64,000 bases of DNA from Olleya sediminilitoris (GTDB taxonomy: Bacteria > Bacteroidota > Bacteroidia > Flavobacteriales > Flavobacteriaceae). Of this stretch, positions 51,776-61,215 are shown in pieces (positions within the stretch are counted from its first letter, which is position 1; every line of letters begins with the position of its first letter). Position numbers and translations under genes: made by a program. The DNA is taken from positions 1 through 64,000 of the forward strand of contig NZ_JAEMEF010000005.1 of assembly GCF_016785945.1 (NCBI RefSeq), read 5' to 3'. The notes under the pieces were generated by a model. The model did not search any database. It saw nothing but the letters and a program-made list of their open reading frames with translations, and was not told where the DNA came from.

Positions 51776-52225
51776 TTACAATTCTTTTTTAAAGCATAAA
51801 CTTTGGTCTATACCTTTATATTGACCGTAATTATCTGTGATTTTATAATTACAGCTTTTGTAAAGCTGGATAGCTTCAAGTTGTCTAATACCAGTTTCTA
51901 AAATACTATATTGATAATCTAATTGTTTTGCCCAAATCTCTAAAAGATTTAGTACAGCTTTTGCAACACCTTGTCCTCTTGCAGCTTTGGTAGTAAACAT
52001 GCGTTTAATTTCAACTGTTGATTTATCAAAAGGTTTAAAAGCAGCACAACCTACAGGTTTGTTTTTAATGTAAGCAACAACAACATGATTGATTGTATCT
52101 AAACCATTGTATTGATTATAAAAATCATGGTCCTCACCATCTGTAATTTTTAAAAAATCATCTAATTGAATGATAAGACTTTTAAAGTCGGAGTTATCAG
52201 AATTGGTTTTAATTAATTCTAACAT
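51776..52225 (-). CDS. GNAT family N-acetyltransferase
   Basis: A 149-residue acetyltransferase. The acetyl-CoA loop is visible as RMFTTKAARGQGVAKAVL (R-x-x-G-x-G/A), followed by the helix LLEIWAKQLDY and the QLEAIQLYKSCNY strand. The substrate is unknown; it may be a small amine. Seven bp after cca on the same strand, so it belongs to the housekeeping operon. Confidence 0.87.
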   Translation of the reverse strand: MLELIKTNSDNSDFKSLIIQLDDFLKITDGEDHDFYNQYNGLDTINHVVVAYIKNKPVGCAAFKPFDKSTVEIKRMFTTKAARGQGVAKAVLNLLEIWAKQLDYQYSILETGIRQLEAIQLYKSCNYKITDNYGQYKGIDQSLCFKKEL

Positions 52226-52232
52226 ACATCAC

Positions 52233-53648
52233 TTAATTAACGGTTAGACCTAATGCTTTTCCTTTTTCTAACATTAAATTGAAAGCAGCTTCATGATTGT
52301 TAGGAATGTCTCCTTCCAAAATAGCTTCTTTTATAGCTTCTTTAATAATTCCAATTTCTTTTGAAGGTTTTAAATTGAAGGTTTTCATAATTTCTTCACC
52401 TGAAACAGGAGGTTGAAAGTTACGTACGTGATCTTTTTCTTCTACTTCAATAATTTTTTCTCTAACAATTTTAAAGTTGTTATGGTATTTATTAAACTTT
52501 TTAGGGTTTTTGGTCGTAATGTCAGCTTCACAAAGTGTCATTAAATCATCAACATAATCTCCTGCATCAAATACTAAACGTCTTACAGCAGAATCTGTAA
52601 CAATATCTTGAGCTAAAACAATAGGTCTAGAGCTCATAAATACCATTTTTTGGACAAATTTCATTTTGTCATTTAATGGCATTTTTAACCTTTTAAATAA
52701 ATGGTATACCATTTTTGAACCTTCAAATTCATGACCATGAAATGTCCAACCTACTTTTTTGCTAAACCGTTTGGTTGGTGCTTTTCCTATATCGTGTAAC
52801 AATGCAGCCCAACGCAACCAAAGATTATCCGTATGTTTGGATATGTTGTCTACCACTTCTAAAGTGTGGTAAAAATTATCTTTGTGTTTTTGTCCTTCAA
52901 CCTCATCAATACCTTTAAGGTTTGTTATTTCTGGTAAGAAATGTTTTAAAAGTCCTGTTTTTTCTAATAATAAAAACCCTTTGGAAGGTATTTTACTTTC
53001 AATTATTTTATTTAGTTCAACAACAATACGCTCTTTAGTAATAATCTTGATACGGTCGCTATTTCTTGTTATTGCATTTAAAGATTCTGCTTCAATTATA
53101 AAATCTAATTGTGTTGCAAATCTAATAGCACGCATCATACGTAAAGGATCGTCGCTGTATGTAATGTCTGGGTTTAAAGGTGTTTTAATTATCTTGTTGT
53201 CTAAATCTTCAATACCGTTAAAAGGGTCTAATAAATCACCAAAATTAGTTTCCGATAAGTTTAAGGCTAATGCGTTAATGGTAAAGTCTCTTCGGTTTTG
53301 ATCGTCTTGTAACGTTCCGTTTTCGACAATTGGATTTCGACTATCTTCGTTATAAGATTCTTTTCTAGCTCCTACAAATTCAATTTCAATGTCATTATAA
53401 CGTAACATTGCTGTTCCATAGGTTTTAAAAACTTGTACTTTAGGCTTGTTTGGTAATAATTGTGCTACAGCTCTTGCTAGCTCAATACCACTACCAATTG
53501 CAACAATATCAATATCTTTTGCAGTGCCACGTTTAAGCAAAAAATCACGTACAAAACCACCAATAACATAGCTGTCTAAGTTTAGATTTTTAGAGGCTTG
53601 AGATATAATTTTAAATATAGGGTTTTGTAGTGCTGCTTTGTAATTCAT
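52233..53648 (-). CDS. cca: CCA-adding tRNA nucleotidyltransferase with HD domain
   Basis: A 471-residue class II enzyme. The nucleotidyltransferase core has VIGGFVRD and the metal DxD in DIDIV (about 30-45), then [23 protein letters not shown] (primer/NTP selection), and an HD phosphohydrolase domain ([11 protein letters not shown], about 285). It adds CCA to tRNA 3' ends. The tRNA-Thr in this window lacks encoded CCA, which fits. Nine bp downstream of the Sua5/YrdC gene, so two tRNA-modification genes are linked. Confidence 0.92.
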   Translation of the reverse strand: MNYKAALQNPIFKIISQASKNLNLDSYVIGGFVRDFLLKRGTAKDIDIVAIGSGIELARAVAQLLPNKPKVQVFKTYGTAMLRYNDIEIEFVGARKESYNEDSRNPIVENGTLQDDQNRRDFTINALALNLSETNFGDLLDPFNGIEDLDNKIIKTPLNPDITYSDDPLRMMRAIRFATQLDFIIEAESLNAITRNSDRIKIITKERIVVELNKIIESKIPSKGFLLLEKTGLLKHFLPEITNLKGIDEVEGQKHKDNFYHTLEVVDNISKHTDNLWLRWAALLHDIGKAPTKRFSKKVGWTFHGHEFEGSKMVYHLFKRLKMPLNDKMKFVQKMVFMSSRPIVLAQDIVTDSAVRRLVFDAGDYVDDLMTLCEADITTKNPKKFNKYHNNFKIVREKIIEVEEKDHVRNFQPPVSGEEIMKTFNLKPSKEIGIIKEAIKEAILEGDIPNNHEAAFNLMLEKGKALGLTVN

Positions 53649-53657
53649 TGGTGCTAT

Positions 53658-54218
53658 TTACTCACGAATAATTTTAACTCCACCATTGTTAGATAACTTA
53701 ATAATTGTTGATGGTTTTGCGTTTTTATTTTCGTTTTGCAAATTTACGACATAATCCACACCTTTTAAAATAGCTTCGCTTATTTCTTTAAACGAATTTG
53801 GTGTAGGTTGACCACTAATATTGGCAGAGGTAGATACAATTGGACGACCAAAATATTTGATTAGTTTTTCGCAAAATTTATGATCAACAATTCTAATAGC
53901 TAAAGTATTGTCTTTAGCTACTAAATTTTCTGCAATACCAGCAGGAGAATCATAGATTACTGTTGTAGGTTTGTCTGCAATATCTAAAATAGTATAAGCC
54001 ATTTTCGGAACATTGTCTACATGTCTTTCAAGCATACTATAATTGTTAACCAAACAGATTAGTGCTTTATTGTCTTCACGTTGTTTTAAATTATATACTT
54101 TTCTAACAGCATTAGCATTTGTAGCGTCGCAACCAATTCCCCAAACAGTGTCAGTTGGGTAAAGTATTAAACCACCTTGTTTAAGGGTTTGGATTGCTTT
54201 TTCTATTTCTTCTTTCAT
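53658..54218 (-). CDS. L-threonylcarbamoyladenylate synthase (Sua5/YrdC/TsaC)
   Basis: A 186-residue YrdC-domain protein: LYPTDTVWGIGCDA near 19-32, KQREDNKAL (basic RNA/ATP site), and GRPIVSTSANISGQPTP (S-T-S-A-N signature). It makes the threonylcarbamoyl-AMP used to form t6A37 in tRNAs that read ANN codons, an essential modification. The Sua5 extension is missing, so it is the short TsaC-like form. First gene of the minus-strand operon. Confidence 0.9.
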   Translation of the reverse strand: MKEEIEKAIQTLKQGGLILYPTDTVWGIGCDATNANAVRKVYNLKQREDNKALICLVNNYSMLERHVDNVPKMAYTILDIADKPTTVIYDSPAGIAENLVAKDNTLAIRIVDHKFCEKLIKYFGRPIVSTSANISGQPTPNSFKEISEAILKGVDYVVNLQNENKNAKPSTIIKLSNNGGVKIIRE

Positions 54219-54293
54219 TGGATTTAATTATGTTACAAAATTAAATTATTTTAATGGATATACTTACTTTTATGCCTCGATATAGTATTTAAT

Positions 54294-55298
54294 ATGAATA
54301 TAAAAAACATTTTAGTAGCAACCAATCATTTAGAAGCTATAGGTGGTACTGAAACTTTTACTTTTACATTGATTGAAGCTTTACTTAAAAAAGGTTTTAA
54401 TGTAGAGTATTTTACCTTTAAAAAAGGTGAAACATCTAAGAGGATTGAAAACAATCTTGGTGTTAATTTTATGGATAAAGCTAATTATGACTTAATTTTA
54501 GCTAATCATAATACCTGTGTAAATTATTTAAGTAGAAGAGGGCTTTTAATACAAACATGTCATGGCATTTTTCCAAAATTAGAGCAGCCTAATAGGTACG
54601 CTGATGGCCATGTTGGTATTTCTGATGAGGTTGTTAGCTTTTTGAAAAACAAAGGATTTGTTGCTAAGTTAATTTTTAATGGTATTAATTGTCAGAGATT
54701 TGATGCAAAAAAAACAATAAATAAAAAATTGACTAATGTTTTAAGTTTAAGCCAATCAAGTTTAGCTAATGCTAAAATAGAAGCTGCATGTCAAAATTTA
54801 AACTTAAACTTTAGAAAGTTTAATAAATACATTAATCCAATATGGAATATTGAGAATGATATTAATGAAGCTGATTTGATTGTAGGTTTAGGAAGATCTG
54901 CTTATGATGCTATGGCTTGTGGTAGAACAGTTTTAGTTTATGATGAACGAGAGTATGCTAAAAGTTTTGCCGATGGCTATTTGAAACCTGAAATGGTAGA
55001 TTTGTGTGTTAAAAATAATTGCTCAGGTAGATTTTTTAAAAAGCAATTTGAAATCGAAGATTTGGTTTTAGAATTTAAAAAATATAACGCTACAGATGGT
55101 CAAAAACTAAGGGAAATTGTGTTAAATAAGTTTAACATAGATAATCAAGTTGATGAGTATTTAAATTATGCTAATTCAATTAGTAAAAAGTCTAATGTTA
55201 TAATCTTACAGGTTTTATATTTATTACAGGAGATAAAAATTAAAAGTAGGAAAATCAGACATTTTAGAAAGAAATTATTCAATTCTAAAAACTCATAA
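54294..55298 (+). CDS. GT4-like (GT-B fold) glycosyltransferase
   Basis: A 334-residue protein. NHLEAIGGTETFTFTLIEALLKKG is the acceptor-domain opening of GT4 enzymes, and GLGRSAYDAMACGRTVLVYDE is the nucleotide-sugar C-domain (a variant of the E-x7-E signature). It probably adds a sugar to an envelope glycan. First of a run of envelope-glycan genes on alternating strands. Its stop overlaps the next, convergent gene by 6 bp. Confidence 0.82.
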   Translation: MNIKNILVATNHLEAIGGTETFTFTLIEALLKKGFNVEYFTFKKGETSKRIENNLGVNFMDKANYDLILANHNTCVNYLSRRGLLIQTCHGIFPKLEQPNRYADGHVGISDEVVSFLKNKGFVAKLIFNGINCQRFDAKKTINKKLTNVLSLSQSSLANAKIEAACQNLNLNFRKFNKYINPIWNIENDINEADLIVGLGRSAYDAMACGRTVLVYDEREYAKSFADGYLKPEMVDLCVKNNCSGRFFKKQFEIEDLVLEFKKYNATDGQKLREIVLNKFNIDNQVDEYLNYANSISKKSNVIILQVLYLLQEIKIKSRKIRHFRKKLFNSKNS

Positions 55299-56252
55299 AT
55301 TAAAAACTTTTTTCACCCAATTTTCTAATGTGTATTTGTAATATATATTTTTTGGTATCGCTTTGTAATTTGACTTAAAAAATGTTTTTTTGATATCAAT
55401 TTTTTTATCAATTACAACAATATTATTAGAGTCATAAAAATCATAATTTTTACAATTAGAATTATTAGTTATGATTTTTTTTTGAATAGCCATTGCTTCA
55501 AAAAATCTGAAACTTAGGCCTGTTTGCTCGTCTCTAATTAAATCTATAATTGTCTCTCCTGACCTGTAAAAATTGATCAATTGCTCTTGTGATAAAGAAT
55601 TCTGGGTAAACTCTATTACATGCCCATATTCTTCTTTTATGTAATTTAAGGCTTTGTTTTTTCCAACAATAATACATTTGAAACTTATTTTTTGTGCTTT
55701 TAAAAATTCTATGATGGGAATGAGTTTTAGTAGCCTTTCATCGAATGACCCTAAATAGACGACATCGAACGACGGTTTTATTTTAGATGTTATTTTTTCT
55801 AAATAATTGTAGTTTGAGATGTGATTAAAACCATAATGATTAATGTCGTTTTTGTCAAAAGAAAAAATGGAGTCAAACAATCCATCAAGAAGATGTTCAA
55901 TTGGGTTTCTAGCTACACTATCGTATAAGTAAGCTATATATCTTTTAGTATGTTTTTTTATTTTTGCATGATGTTTTAAATCAATAACTTCAGGGTTTAT
56001 AACAAGAATTTGGTCTTGAGGCCCTAATGTATTCAAGCATTCAATAATATAATCCTGTCGTTTTATCTTTTTTAAATTCTTTTTTAAAATTACTTTACTA
56101 AAGGAATTTATAACTTGGTCTTTTAAGTTTTTATGTTTGTAATTTCCTATTTTAATGTGTGTTGCTTCATGCCCTAAACTATTTAAAGTAGTAGCAATAT
56201 GGTAATCATAATTCCAATGGTCAAAACTAATAACACAAATTTTTTGAGGCAT
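55293..56252 (-). CDS. CgeB-like glycosyltransferase
   Basis: A 319-residue GT-B protein: ICVISFDHWNYDYHIATTLNSLGHE at the start and TGLSFRFFEAMAIQKKIITNN (Glu-x-A signature) near residue 270. The layout matches CgeB/Glyco_trans_1_2 proteins found in glycan loci. High A+T and many Lys/Asn codons compared with neighbours hint that this gene was acquired, but I did not measure this. Convergent with the gene at 54294. Confidence 0.78.
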   Translation of the reverse strand: MPQKICVISFDHWNYDYHIATTLNSLGHEATHIKIGNYKHKNLKDQVINSFSKVILKKNLKKIKRQDYIIECLNTLGPQDQILVINPEVIDLKHHAKIKKHTKRYIAYLYDSVARNPIEHLLDGLFDSIFSFDKNDINHYGFNHISNYNYLEKITSKIKPSFDVVYLGSFDERLLKLIPIIEFLKAQKISFKCIIVGKNKALNYIKEEYGHVIEFTQNSLSQEQLINFYRSGETIIDLIRDEQTGLSFRFFEAMAIQKKIITNNSNCKNYDFYDSNNIVVIDKKIDIKKTFFKSNYKAIPKNIYYKYTLENWVKKVFNL

Positions 56253-56349
56253 AAAATAATTGTCGTTTTTGGGTAAAAATAAATAAAACCAATAGATTGA
56301 CTAACTTAAGTTTTAATATTTATTAGTTTTGTTTAACTAATTATTTATA

Positions 56350-57249
56350 ATGAAAAATATTGTTGTTGGTTTTTTAATGTCTTATGACTACGAGAAATTA
56401 AAACTGTCTATTCCTCCAGTTTATGAACAAGCGGATAAAATTTATCTAGCTTTAGACCATAAACAACGTACCTGGAAAGGTGAAACTTTTGATGTTGATC
56501 CTGCTTTTTTTGAATGGCTTTCAAATTTTGATAAGCACAATAAAATTGAAATTTATAAAGACAATTTTTTTGTGCCTGAATTAAACGCTATACAGAATGA
56601 CACACGTGAACGTCACATGTTGTCATTAAAAATGGGTATAGGTAATTGGTTAGTACAAGTTGATAGTGACGAAATTTTTATTGATTTTTCTCAGTTTGTT
56701 AAAACATTACGTCAACATGATCATTTTTTAGATAACCCTAAGAAAAATCCAGTTCAAATTTCTGGTTTTTTAATTAACATTTATAAGTATTTAGAAGACG
56801 GAATGCTTTACGTTGATCAGCCTACAAAAGTAATGTTAGCTACTAATTACCCCAATTATAAATACGCCAGAAATAGTAAAGAGCGTGTGATTTATACAAA
56901 TAATGTATTGTTACACGAGTGTTTGTCTAGAGACGAGGCGTCTTTAAAATTTAAACTAGATAATTGGGGACATTCTCATGAGCTTAACGATCAGTTTTTT
57001 CCAAAATGGCAAAAAGCAAATAAAAATAATTACAAAGAATTAAAAAACCTCTTTTATTTAGATCCAGAAATTTGGAAAAGCTTAGGATATTTTCCAACAC
57101 ATGATTTAAGTGAAATTAAAAATTTAGTAGAAAAAGATGAAACTTTGGCACCAACAAAGTCTTTTTTATTGAAGAAAAATTTTGGGCAATGGTTTAAATT
57201 TTTAAAGATTTTTAATAAAAGTAAAATCGAATTTGAATCTTATTTTTAA
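56350..57249 (+). CDS. GT-A type glycosyltransferase-like protein
   Basis: A 299-residue protein whose start (NIVVGFLMSYDYEKLKLSIP) and DSDEIFIDF (a D-S-D like the metal DxD) fit a GT-A glycosyltransferase. The VPELNAIQNDTRERHMLSLKM segment resembles GT2-like family 92 proteins. Family assignment is tentative. It reads in the same direction as the GT2 gene that begins 1 bp after its stop. Confidence 0.68.
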   Translation: MKNIVVGFLMSYDYEKLKLSIPPVYEQADKIYLALDHKQRTWKGETFDVDPAFFEWLSNFDKHNKIEIYKDNFFVPELNAIQNDTRERHMLSLKMGIGNWLVQVDSDEIFIDFSQFVKTLRQHDHFLDNPKKNPVQISGFLINIYKYLEDGMLYVDQPTKVMLATNYPNYKYARNSKERVIYTNNVLLHECLSRDEASLKFKLDNWGHSHELNDQFFPKWQKANKNNYKELKNLFYLDPEIWKSLGYFPTHDLSEIKNLVEKDETLAPTKSFLLKKNFGQWFKFLKIFNKSKIEFESYF

Positions 57250-57250
57250 T

Positions 57251-58048
57251 ATGAAAGATTTAAAAACAACCTTATTAATAGCTACTTATAATTGGCCAGA
57301 AGCATTAGATTTAGTTTTACAAAGTGCATTAAACCAAAGTCAGTTACCTAATGAAGTTATTATTGCAGATGATGGGTCAACTAATAATACTAAAGTTTTA
57401 ATTGATAGTTTTAAGACAAAATTTGAAATTCCTTTGATTCATATTTGGCAAAAAGACGAAGGATTTAAAAAAGCCCATATTTTAAATAAAGCAATAGCAA
57501 AATCATCAGGAGATTATATAATTCAGGTCGATGGAGATTGTATCATGCATCCGCATTTTATTAAAGACCATTTACAGTTTGTTCAAAAAAACACTTATTT
57601 ATTTGGTTCTAGAGTTAATATTCAAAAAGATTATTTAAAAACGTTGTTTAACACTAAACAAACGTTTTTTACAGCTTTTTCAAAAGGAATAAAAAAACGT
57701 ACTCGTGCTTTACACATTCCAATGTTAAGTAAATTATATAAACCAAATACAGAGTTTTCAAGTAAATTTAGAGGTTGTAACACCTCTTTCTTTAAAAAAG
57801 ATTTTATTGCTGTTAATGGTTATAATGAAGATATAACTGGTTGGGGAAGAGAAGATTCTGAATTAGTGTTAAGAATGCATAATAATGGTTTGCAAGCTAG
57901 ACGTTTGCGTTATAGAGGCATTGTGTTTCATATTTATCACAACGAAAAGTCTAGAAATAGATTTGAAATTAATGATAGTATTGAGCAAAAAACTATTAAC
58001 GAAACTATTAAATGGGCTATAAATGGAGTAGATAAGTATTTACCTTAA
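57251..58048 (+). CDS. GT2 family glycosyltransferase with galactosyltransferase-like C terminus
   Basis: A 265-residue enzyme; start chosen at the ATG 1 bp after the previous stop (MKDLKTTLLIATYN). GT-A motifs: LIATYNWPEALDLVLQS, IIADDGSTNNT, and DGDC with the DxD (VDGDCIMH). The C half has RGCNTSFFKKD and GWGREDSEL, typical of the galactosyltransferase-like GT2 group. It probably extends the lipopolysaccharide or a surface glycan. A paralog lies at 60394-61215. Its TAA overlaps the convergent WaaE-like gene. Confidence 0.87.
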   Translation: MKDLKTTLLIATYNWPEALDLVLQSALNQSQLPNEVIIADDGSTNNTKVLIDSFKTKFEIPLIHIWQKDEGFKKAHILNKAIAKSSGDYIIQVDGDCIMHPHFIKDHLQFVQKNTYLFGSRVNIQKDYLKTLFNTKQTFFTAFSKGIKKRTRALHIPMLSKLYKPNTEFSSKFRGCNTSFFKKDFIAVNGYNEDITGWGREDSELVLRMHNNGLQARRLRYRGIVFHIYHNEKSRNRFEINDSIEQKTINETIKWAINGVDKYLP

Positions 58049-58791
58049 TCTATTTTACGATACATAGTCCACAATTGTATATAGCGTTTAAATACCGAAA
58101 ATGCATGGACATAACAAATAATAAAACCTTCTTTACCATCTAAAAATCCAAACCTTAAAAAGTATTGGTGCATAAATCTGTACCAAGGTCTAAATAAAAA
58201 ATGATACAAATTTGGACGTACATTTTTTTTAAATAAAGCTTCTGCTTGTAGTTTACTATATTGTGTTAGTTTTTGATTGTAGTTGTCAAAATCTGTATAG
58301 GTTTGATGTTTTACATGAGATTTTAATTTGCCGATTTTAGCATTAGTTTCTATACTTTCATGTACTAATTTACCATTGTATTTACAATTATTTTTATTAA
58401 ACAAACGAACAGCTACGTCTGTCTGAAAACCACTATATTTAATACGTTTTCCCATAAAATGGTAATCACGCTTTACGCGGAATGCTTTTGCTTCTGGTTT
58501 TGATCTAACGGTTGCTACAATTTCAGTAGCTAATGCTTCAGGTACTTCTTCATCTAAATCAAAAAAAGTGACCCAATCATGTTTTGCTAAGCTAATTGCA
58601 TAATTTTTTTGCGAGGAAAAATCATCAAAAACGCGCTTTATAAAAGTGACTTTTGGATGTTTGGCTAAAGCTTCAGTGGTATCTGTGCTATAAGAGTCTA
58701 CTATAATAATTTCATCTGCAAAAGACATACTATTAATATAGCGTTTTATATTATGTGCTTCGTTATAAGTTATTGCTAGAGCAGTTATCAT
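58045..58791 (-). CDS. WaaE/KdtX-like GT2 glycosyltransferase
   Basis: A 248-residue enzyme of the LPS core beta-glucosyltransferase group: MITALAITYNEAHNIKRYINS start (I use the ATG at 58791, as homologs do), EIIIVDSYSTDTTEAL, FDLDEEVP (acidic metal site), and the late RFGFLDGKEGFIICYVHAFSVFKRY segment typical of WaaE. Paralog of 59612-60349. The two flank a deacetylase gene. Confidence 0.87.
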   Translation of the reverse strand: MITALAITYNEAHNIKRYINSMSFADEIIIVDSYSTDTTEALAKHPKVTFIKRVFDDFSSQKNYAISLAKHDWVTFFDLDEEVPEALATEIVATVRSKPEAKAFRVKRDYHFMGKRIKYSGFQTDVAVRLFNKNNCKYNGKLVHESIETNAKIGKLKSHVKHQTYTDFDNYNQKLTQYSKLQAEALFKKNVRPNLYHFLFRPWYRFMHQYFLRFGFLDGKEGFIICYVHAFSVFKRYIQLWTMYRKID

Positions 58792-58871
58792 GCAAGAGAA
58801 AGTCAGATTTTTGCCAAATATAACCATTAGGCTTTATATATTTGTCTGTAGATTATTCAAATTAAAGTAAC

Positions 58872-59591
58872 GTGCCAAAATTACCCATTTTAATGTATCA
58901 TAGTGTAACCTCTAAATCTCAAGAGAGTAAAGGGTTAACTATTGATGTCAAAATTTTAGAAAAGCAATTGTTATACCTAAAAGCAAATGGTTATAGGACG
59001 TTGCATTTTAAAGATTTACAGCAATTTAACTCTGCTAAAGATTTTCCTGAAAAAGCAGTAATAATCACGTTTGATGATGTGTATGTTAATCAATTAGAAT
59101 TAGCTTATCCATTATTTTTAAAATATAATTTAAAGGCTTGTTTTTACATTCCGTTTAAGTACGTAAATGGTGTTAATACTTGGGATGAAGGTGAAGAGCC
59201 TATTATGTCTGTGGAACAATTACAGAGTTTAAATACCGATAATATTGAGTTAGGTTTACATAGTTTTGCACATCAACGTTATGACCAATTATCAATTAAA
59301 GAGATCCAAGCAGACTTTGATTTATGTAAAGATTTTATAATTAATAACAATCTTGAAATCAATAATACTTTGGCATATCCTTACGGGAAATACCCAAAAA
59401 CAGGAGAGGAGCAACATGCTTTTTTTAAATGTTTAAAGGATAATAATATTGCTTATGGTTTACGAATAGGAAATAGAGTCAATAAATTTCCGTTTAAAAA
59501 TCATTACGAAATTCAGCGTCTGGATATTAAAGGTGATGACAGTATGAAAGTCTTTCAGCGAAAGCTAAAAAAGGGGAAAAGCTGGTTTTAA
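58872..59591 (+). CDS. Polysaccharide deacetylase (NodB-like, CE4)
   Basis: A 239-residue protein; the start is GTG at 58872, 81 bp from the divergent WaaE-like start, giving LPILMYHSVT at residue 4 as in homologs. NodB motifs: ITFDDVYVNQ (catalytic/metal Asp pair), LGLHSFAHQRYDQLS (H-S-x-x-H metal), and AYPYGKYPKTG. It removes acetyl groups from sugars of an envelope glycan. It has no signal peptide, so it would act in the cytoplasm or on a membrane-bound precursor. Confidence 0.87.
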   Translation: MPKLPILMYHSVTSKSQESKGLTIDVKILEKQLLYLKANGYRTLHFKDLQQFNSAKDFPEKAVIITFDDVYVNQLELAYPLFLKYNLKACFYIPFKYVNGVNTWDEGEEPIMSVEQLQSLNTDNIELGLHSFAHQRYDQLSIKEIQADFDLCKDFIINNNLEINNTLAYPYGKYPKTGEEQHAFFKCLKDNNIAYGLRIGNRVNKFPFKNHYEIQRLDIKGDDSMKVFQRKLKKGKSWF

Positions 59592-59611
59592 CAGTTACAG
59601 TTAAACTGTAT

Positions 59612-60349
59612 TTATCTAATCCTTTTTTGTAGTAAGATTAGCTTAACGTATCTTGAAAATACACCATAGGCATTAACGCTTGCAACAGTTAATCCAGGAA
59701 TACCATCCATAAATCCACGACGTAATATATAACTACTAAAAAAACGATAAAAGGGTTTAAATGCTAAATGGAAATAAGTAGCCTTTTTACCTTTTTTAAG
59801 CATTTGCTCTGCCTGAAACCAAGCATAGCTATCTTTTTTACTAATATAGTGAAGTAATCCTTTGTAGGTAAAATGAAGCACAGGATTTTTTAATTGTCCA
59901 ATAGTGCCATCAATAATCAGTTTTTCGTGGACCAAACCTTCAAATTTACAGTTGTTACGTTTTACTAATCGTGTTACATTGTCACTATGATGGTATAAAA
60001 AACGATTCATATAATAATGCGGAAAGTTTAACTTATAGCCAGCATGTTTGTTACTTTTAATGGCTTCAAATATTTCCTGTTGTAAGGCATAAGGTATGCG
60101 TTCGTCTGCATCTACAAATAAAATCCAGTCGCCTTTTGCAAATTGTAACGCGTGATTTTTTTGATTAGAAAAATTATCAAATGCACGTAAATAGACTTCA
60201 CAACCCATTTTTTTAGCAATAGCAACAGTATTGTCTGTGCTATTAGAGTCAACAACAATAATTTGAGAAGCAAACCCAACAGATTGTATTGCCTGCTCTA
60301 AATAAGCTTCCTCGTTATAAGTTGGTATAATTACAGTAATAGCGTCCAT
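59612..60349 (-). CDS. WaaE/KdtX-like GT2 glycosyltransferase
   Basis: A 245-residue GT2 enzyme: VIIPTYNEEAYLEQAIQS, QIIVVDSNSTDNT, FVDADERIP (metal site) and the late ILRRGFMDGIPGLTVASVNAYGVFSRYVKL segment. It has the same build as 58045-58791, and they are clear paralogs. It converges on the deacetylase gene (20-bp gap, no good terminator). Confidence 0.87.
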   Translation of the reverse strand: MDAITVIIPTYNEEAYLEQAIQSVGFASQIIVVDSNSTDNTVAIAKKMGCEVYLRAFDNFSNQKNHALQFAKGDWILFVDADERIPYALQQEIFEAIKSNKHAGYKLNFPHYYMNRFLYHHSDNVTRLVKRNNCKFEGLVHEKLIIDGTIGQLKNPVLHFTYKGLLHYISKKDSYAWFQAEQMLKKGKKATYFHLAFKPFYRFFSSYILRRGFMDGIPGLTVASVNAYGVFSRYVKLILLQKRIR

Positions 60350-60393
60350 ATAAAAACCAAAATTACTAAAATAATTTTATCTTTGTAGCTATA

Positions 60394-61215
60394 ATGAAAA
60401 TAGATACTTCAATAATAATTAGCACTTATAATTCTCCTGAATGGTTAGCAAAAGTGCTGTATGGTTACAATAATCAAACCTACCGTAATTTTGAAATCGT
60501 AATTGCAGACGATGGTTCTAAACAAGAGACCATAGATTTAATAAAAACAATACAGGAAGAAGTCTTTTATCCTATTATTCATGTATGGCATGAGGATAAT
60601 GGATTTCAGAAATCTGAAATTTTAAATAAATCAATTACACAATGCACATCAGAATATATTATTATGTCTGATGGAGACTGTATACCACGTCATGACTTTG
60701 TAGAAGTGCATGTTAAAGAGCGTGAAATTGGTTATTTTTTATCTGGAGGTTATTTTATGTTGCCTATGGATATTTCTCATGCAATCACTAAAGAAGATAT
60801 CTACAAAGCCAACTGCTTTAATTTAAAATGGCTTAAAAAAAATGGTTTAAAATCCTCTTTTAAAAATAATAAGTTAACTGCTAAAGGTTTAAAGTCTAAA
60901 GTGTTAAATGCTATTACACCAACCAATGCAAGTTGGAATGGACACAATGCCTCAGGTTGGAAAAAAGACATTGTTGCTGTTAATGGTTTGGATGAACGTA
61001 TGCAATATGGTGGCCAAGATCGTGAGCTTGGTGAGCGTTTAATGAATTTAGGAATACAAAGCAAGCAGATTAGGTATTCTGCAATTTGTATTCATTTAGA
61101 TCATAAACGTGGTTATAAAAATGAAGCATCTATTGCTAAAAACAGAGCTATTAGAGAGGTTACTAAAAACGAAAAAAAGGCTTGGACTGACTACGGAATT
61201 GTAAAAAAAGCTTAA
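60394..61215 (+). CDS. GT2 family glycosyltransferase with galactosyltransferase-like C terminus
   Basis: A 273-residue enzyme: SIIISTYNSPEWLAKVLYG, IVIADDGSKQET, MSDGDCIPRHDF (DxD), and NASGWKKDIVAVNGLDERMQYGGQDRELGERL in the C half. Paralog of 57251-58048, with the same domain order. Its TAA overlaps the stop of the convergent heptosyltransferase gene (TTAA at 61212-61215). Confidence 0.87.
   Translation: MKIDTSIIISTYNSPEWLAKVLYGYNNQTYRNFEIVIADDGSKQETIDLIKTIQEEVFYPIIHVWHEDNGFQKSEILNKSITQCTSEYIIMSDGDCIPRHDFVEVHVKEREIGYFLSGGYFMLPMDISHAITKEDIYKANCFNLKWLKKNGLKSSFKNNKLTAKGLKSKVLNAITPTNASWNGHNASGWKKDIVAVNGLDERMQYGGQDRELGERLMNLGIQSKQIRYSAICIHLDHKRGYKNEASIAKNRAIREVTKNEKKAWTDYGIVKKA

Noticed and set aside
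58868-58885. TTGGCACG on the minus strand at the deacetylase start as a sigma-54 promoter
   Set aside because: The -12 element is TTTA, without the required G; the match comes from the GTG start region.
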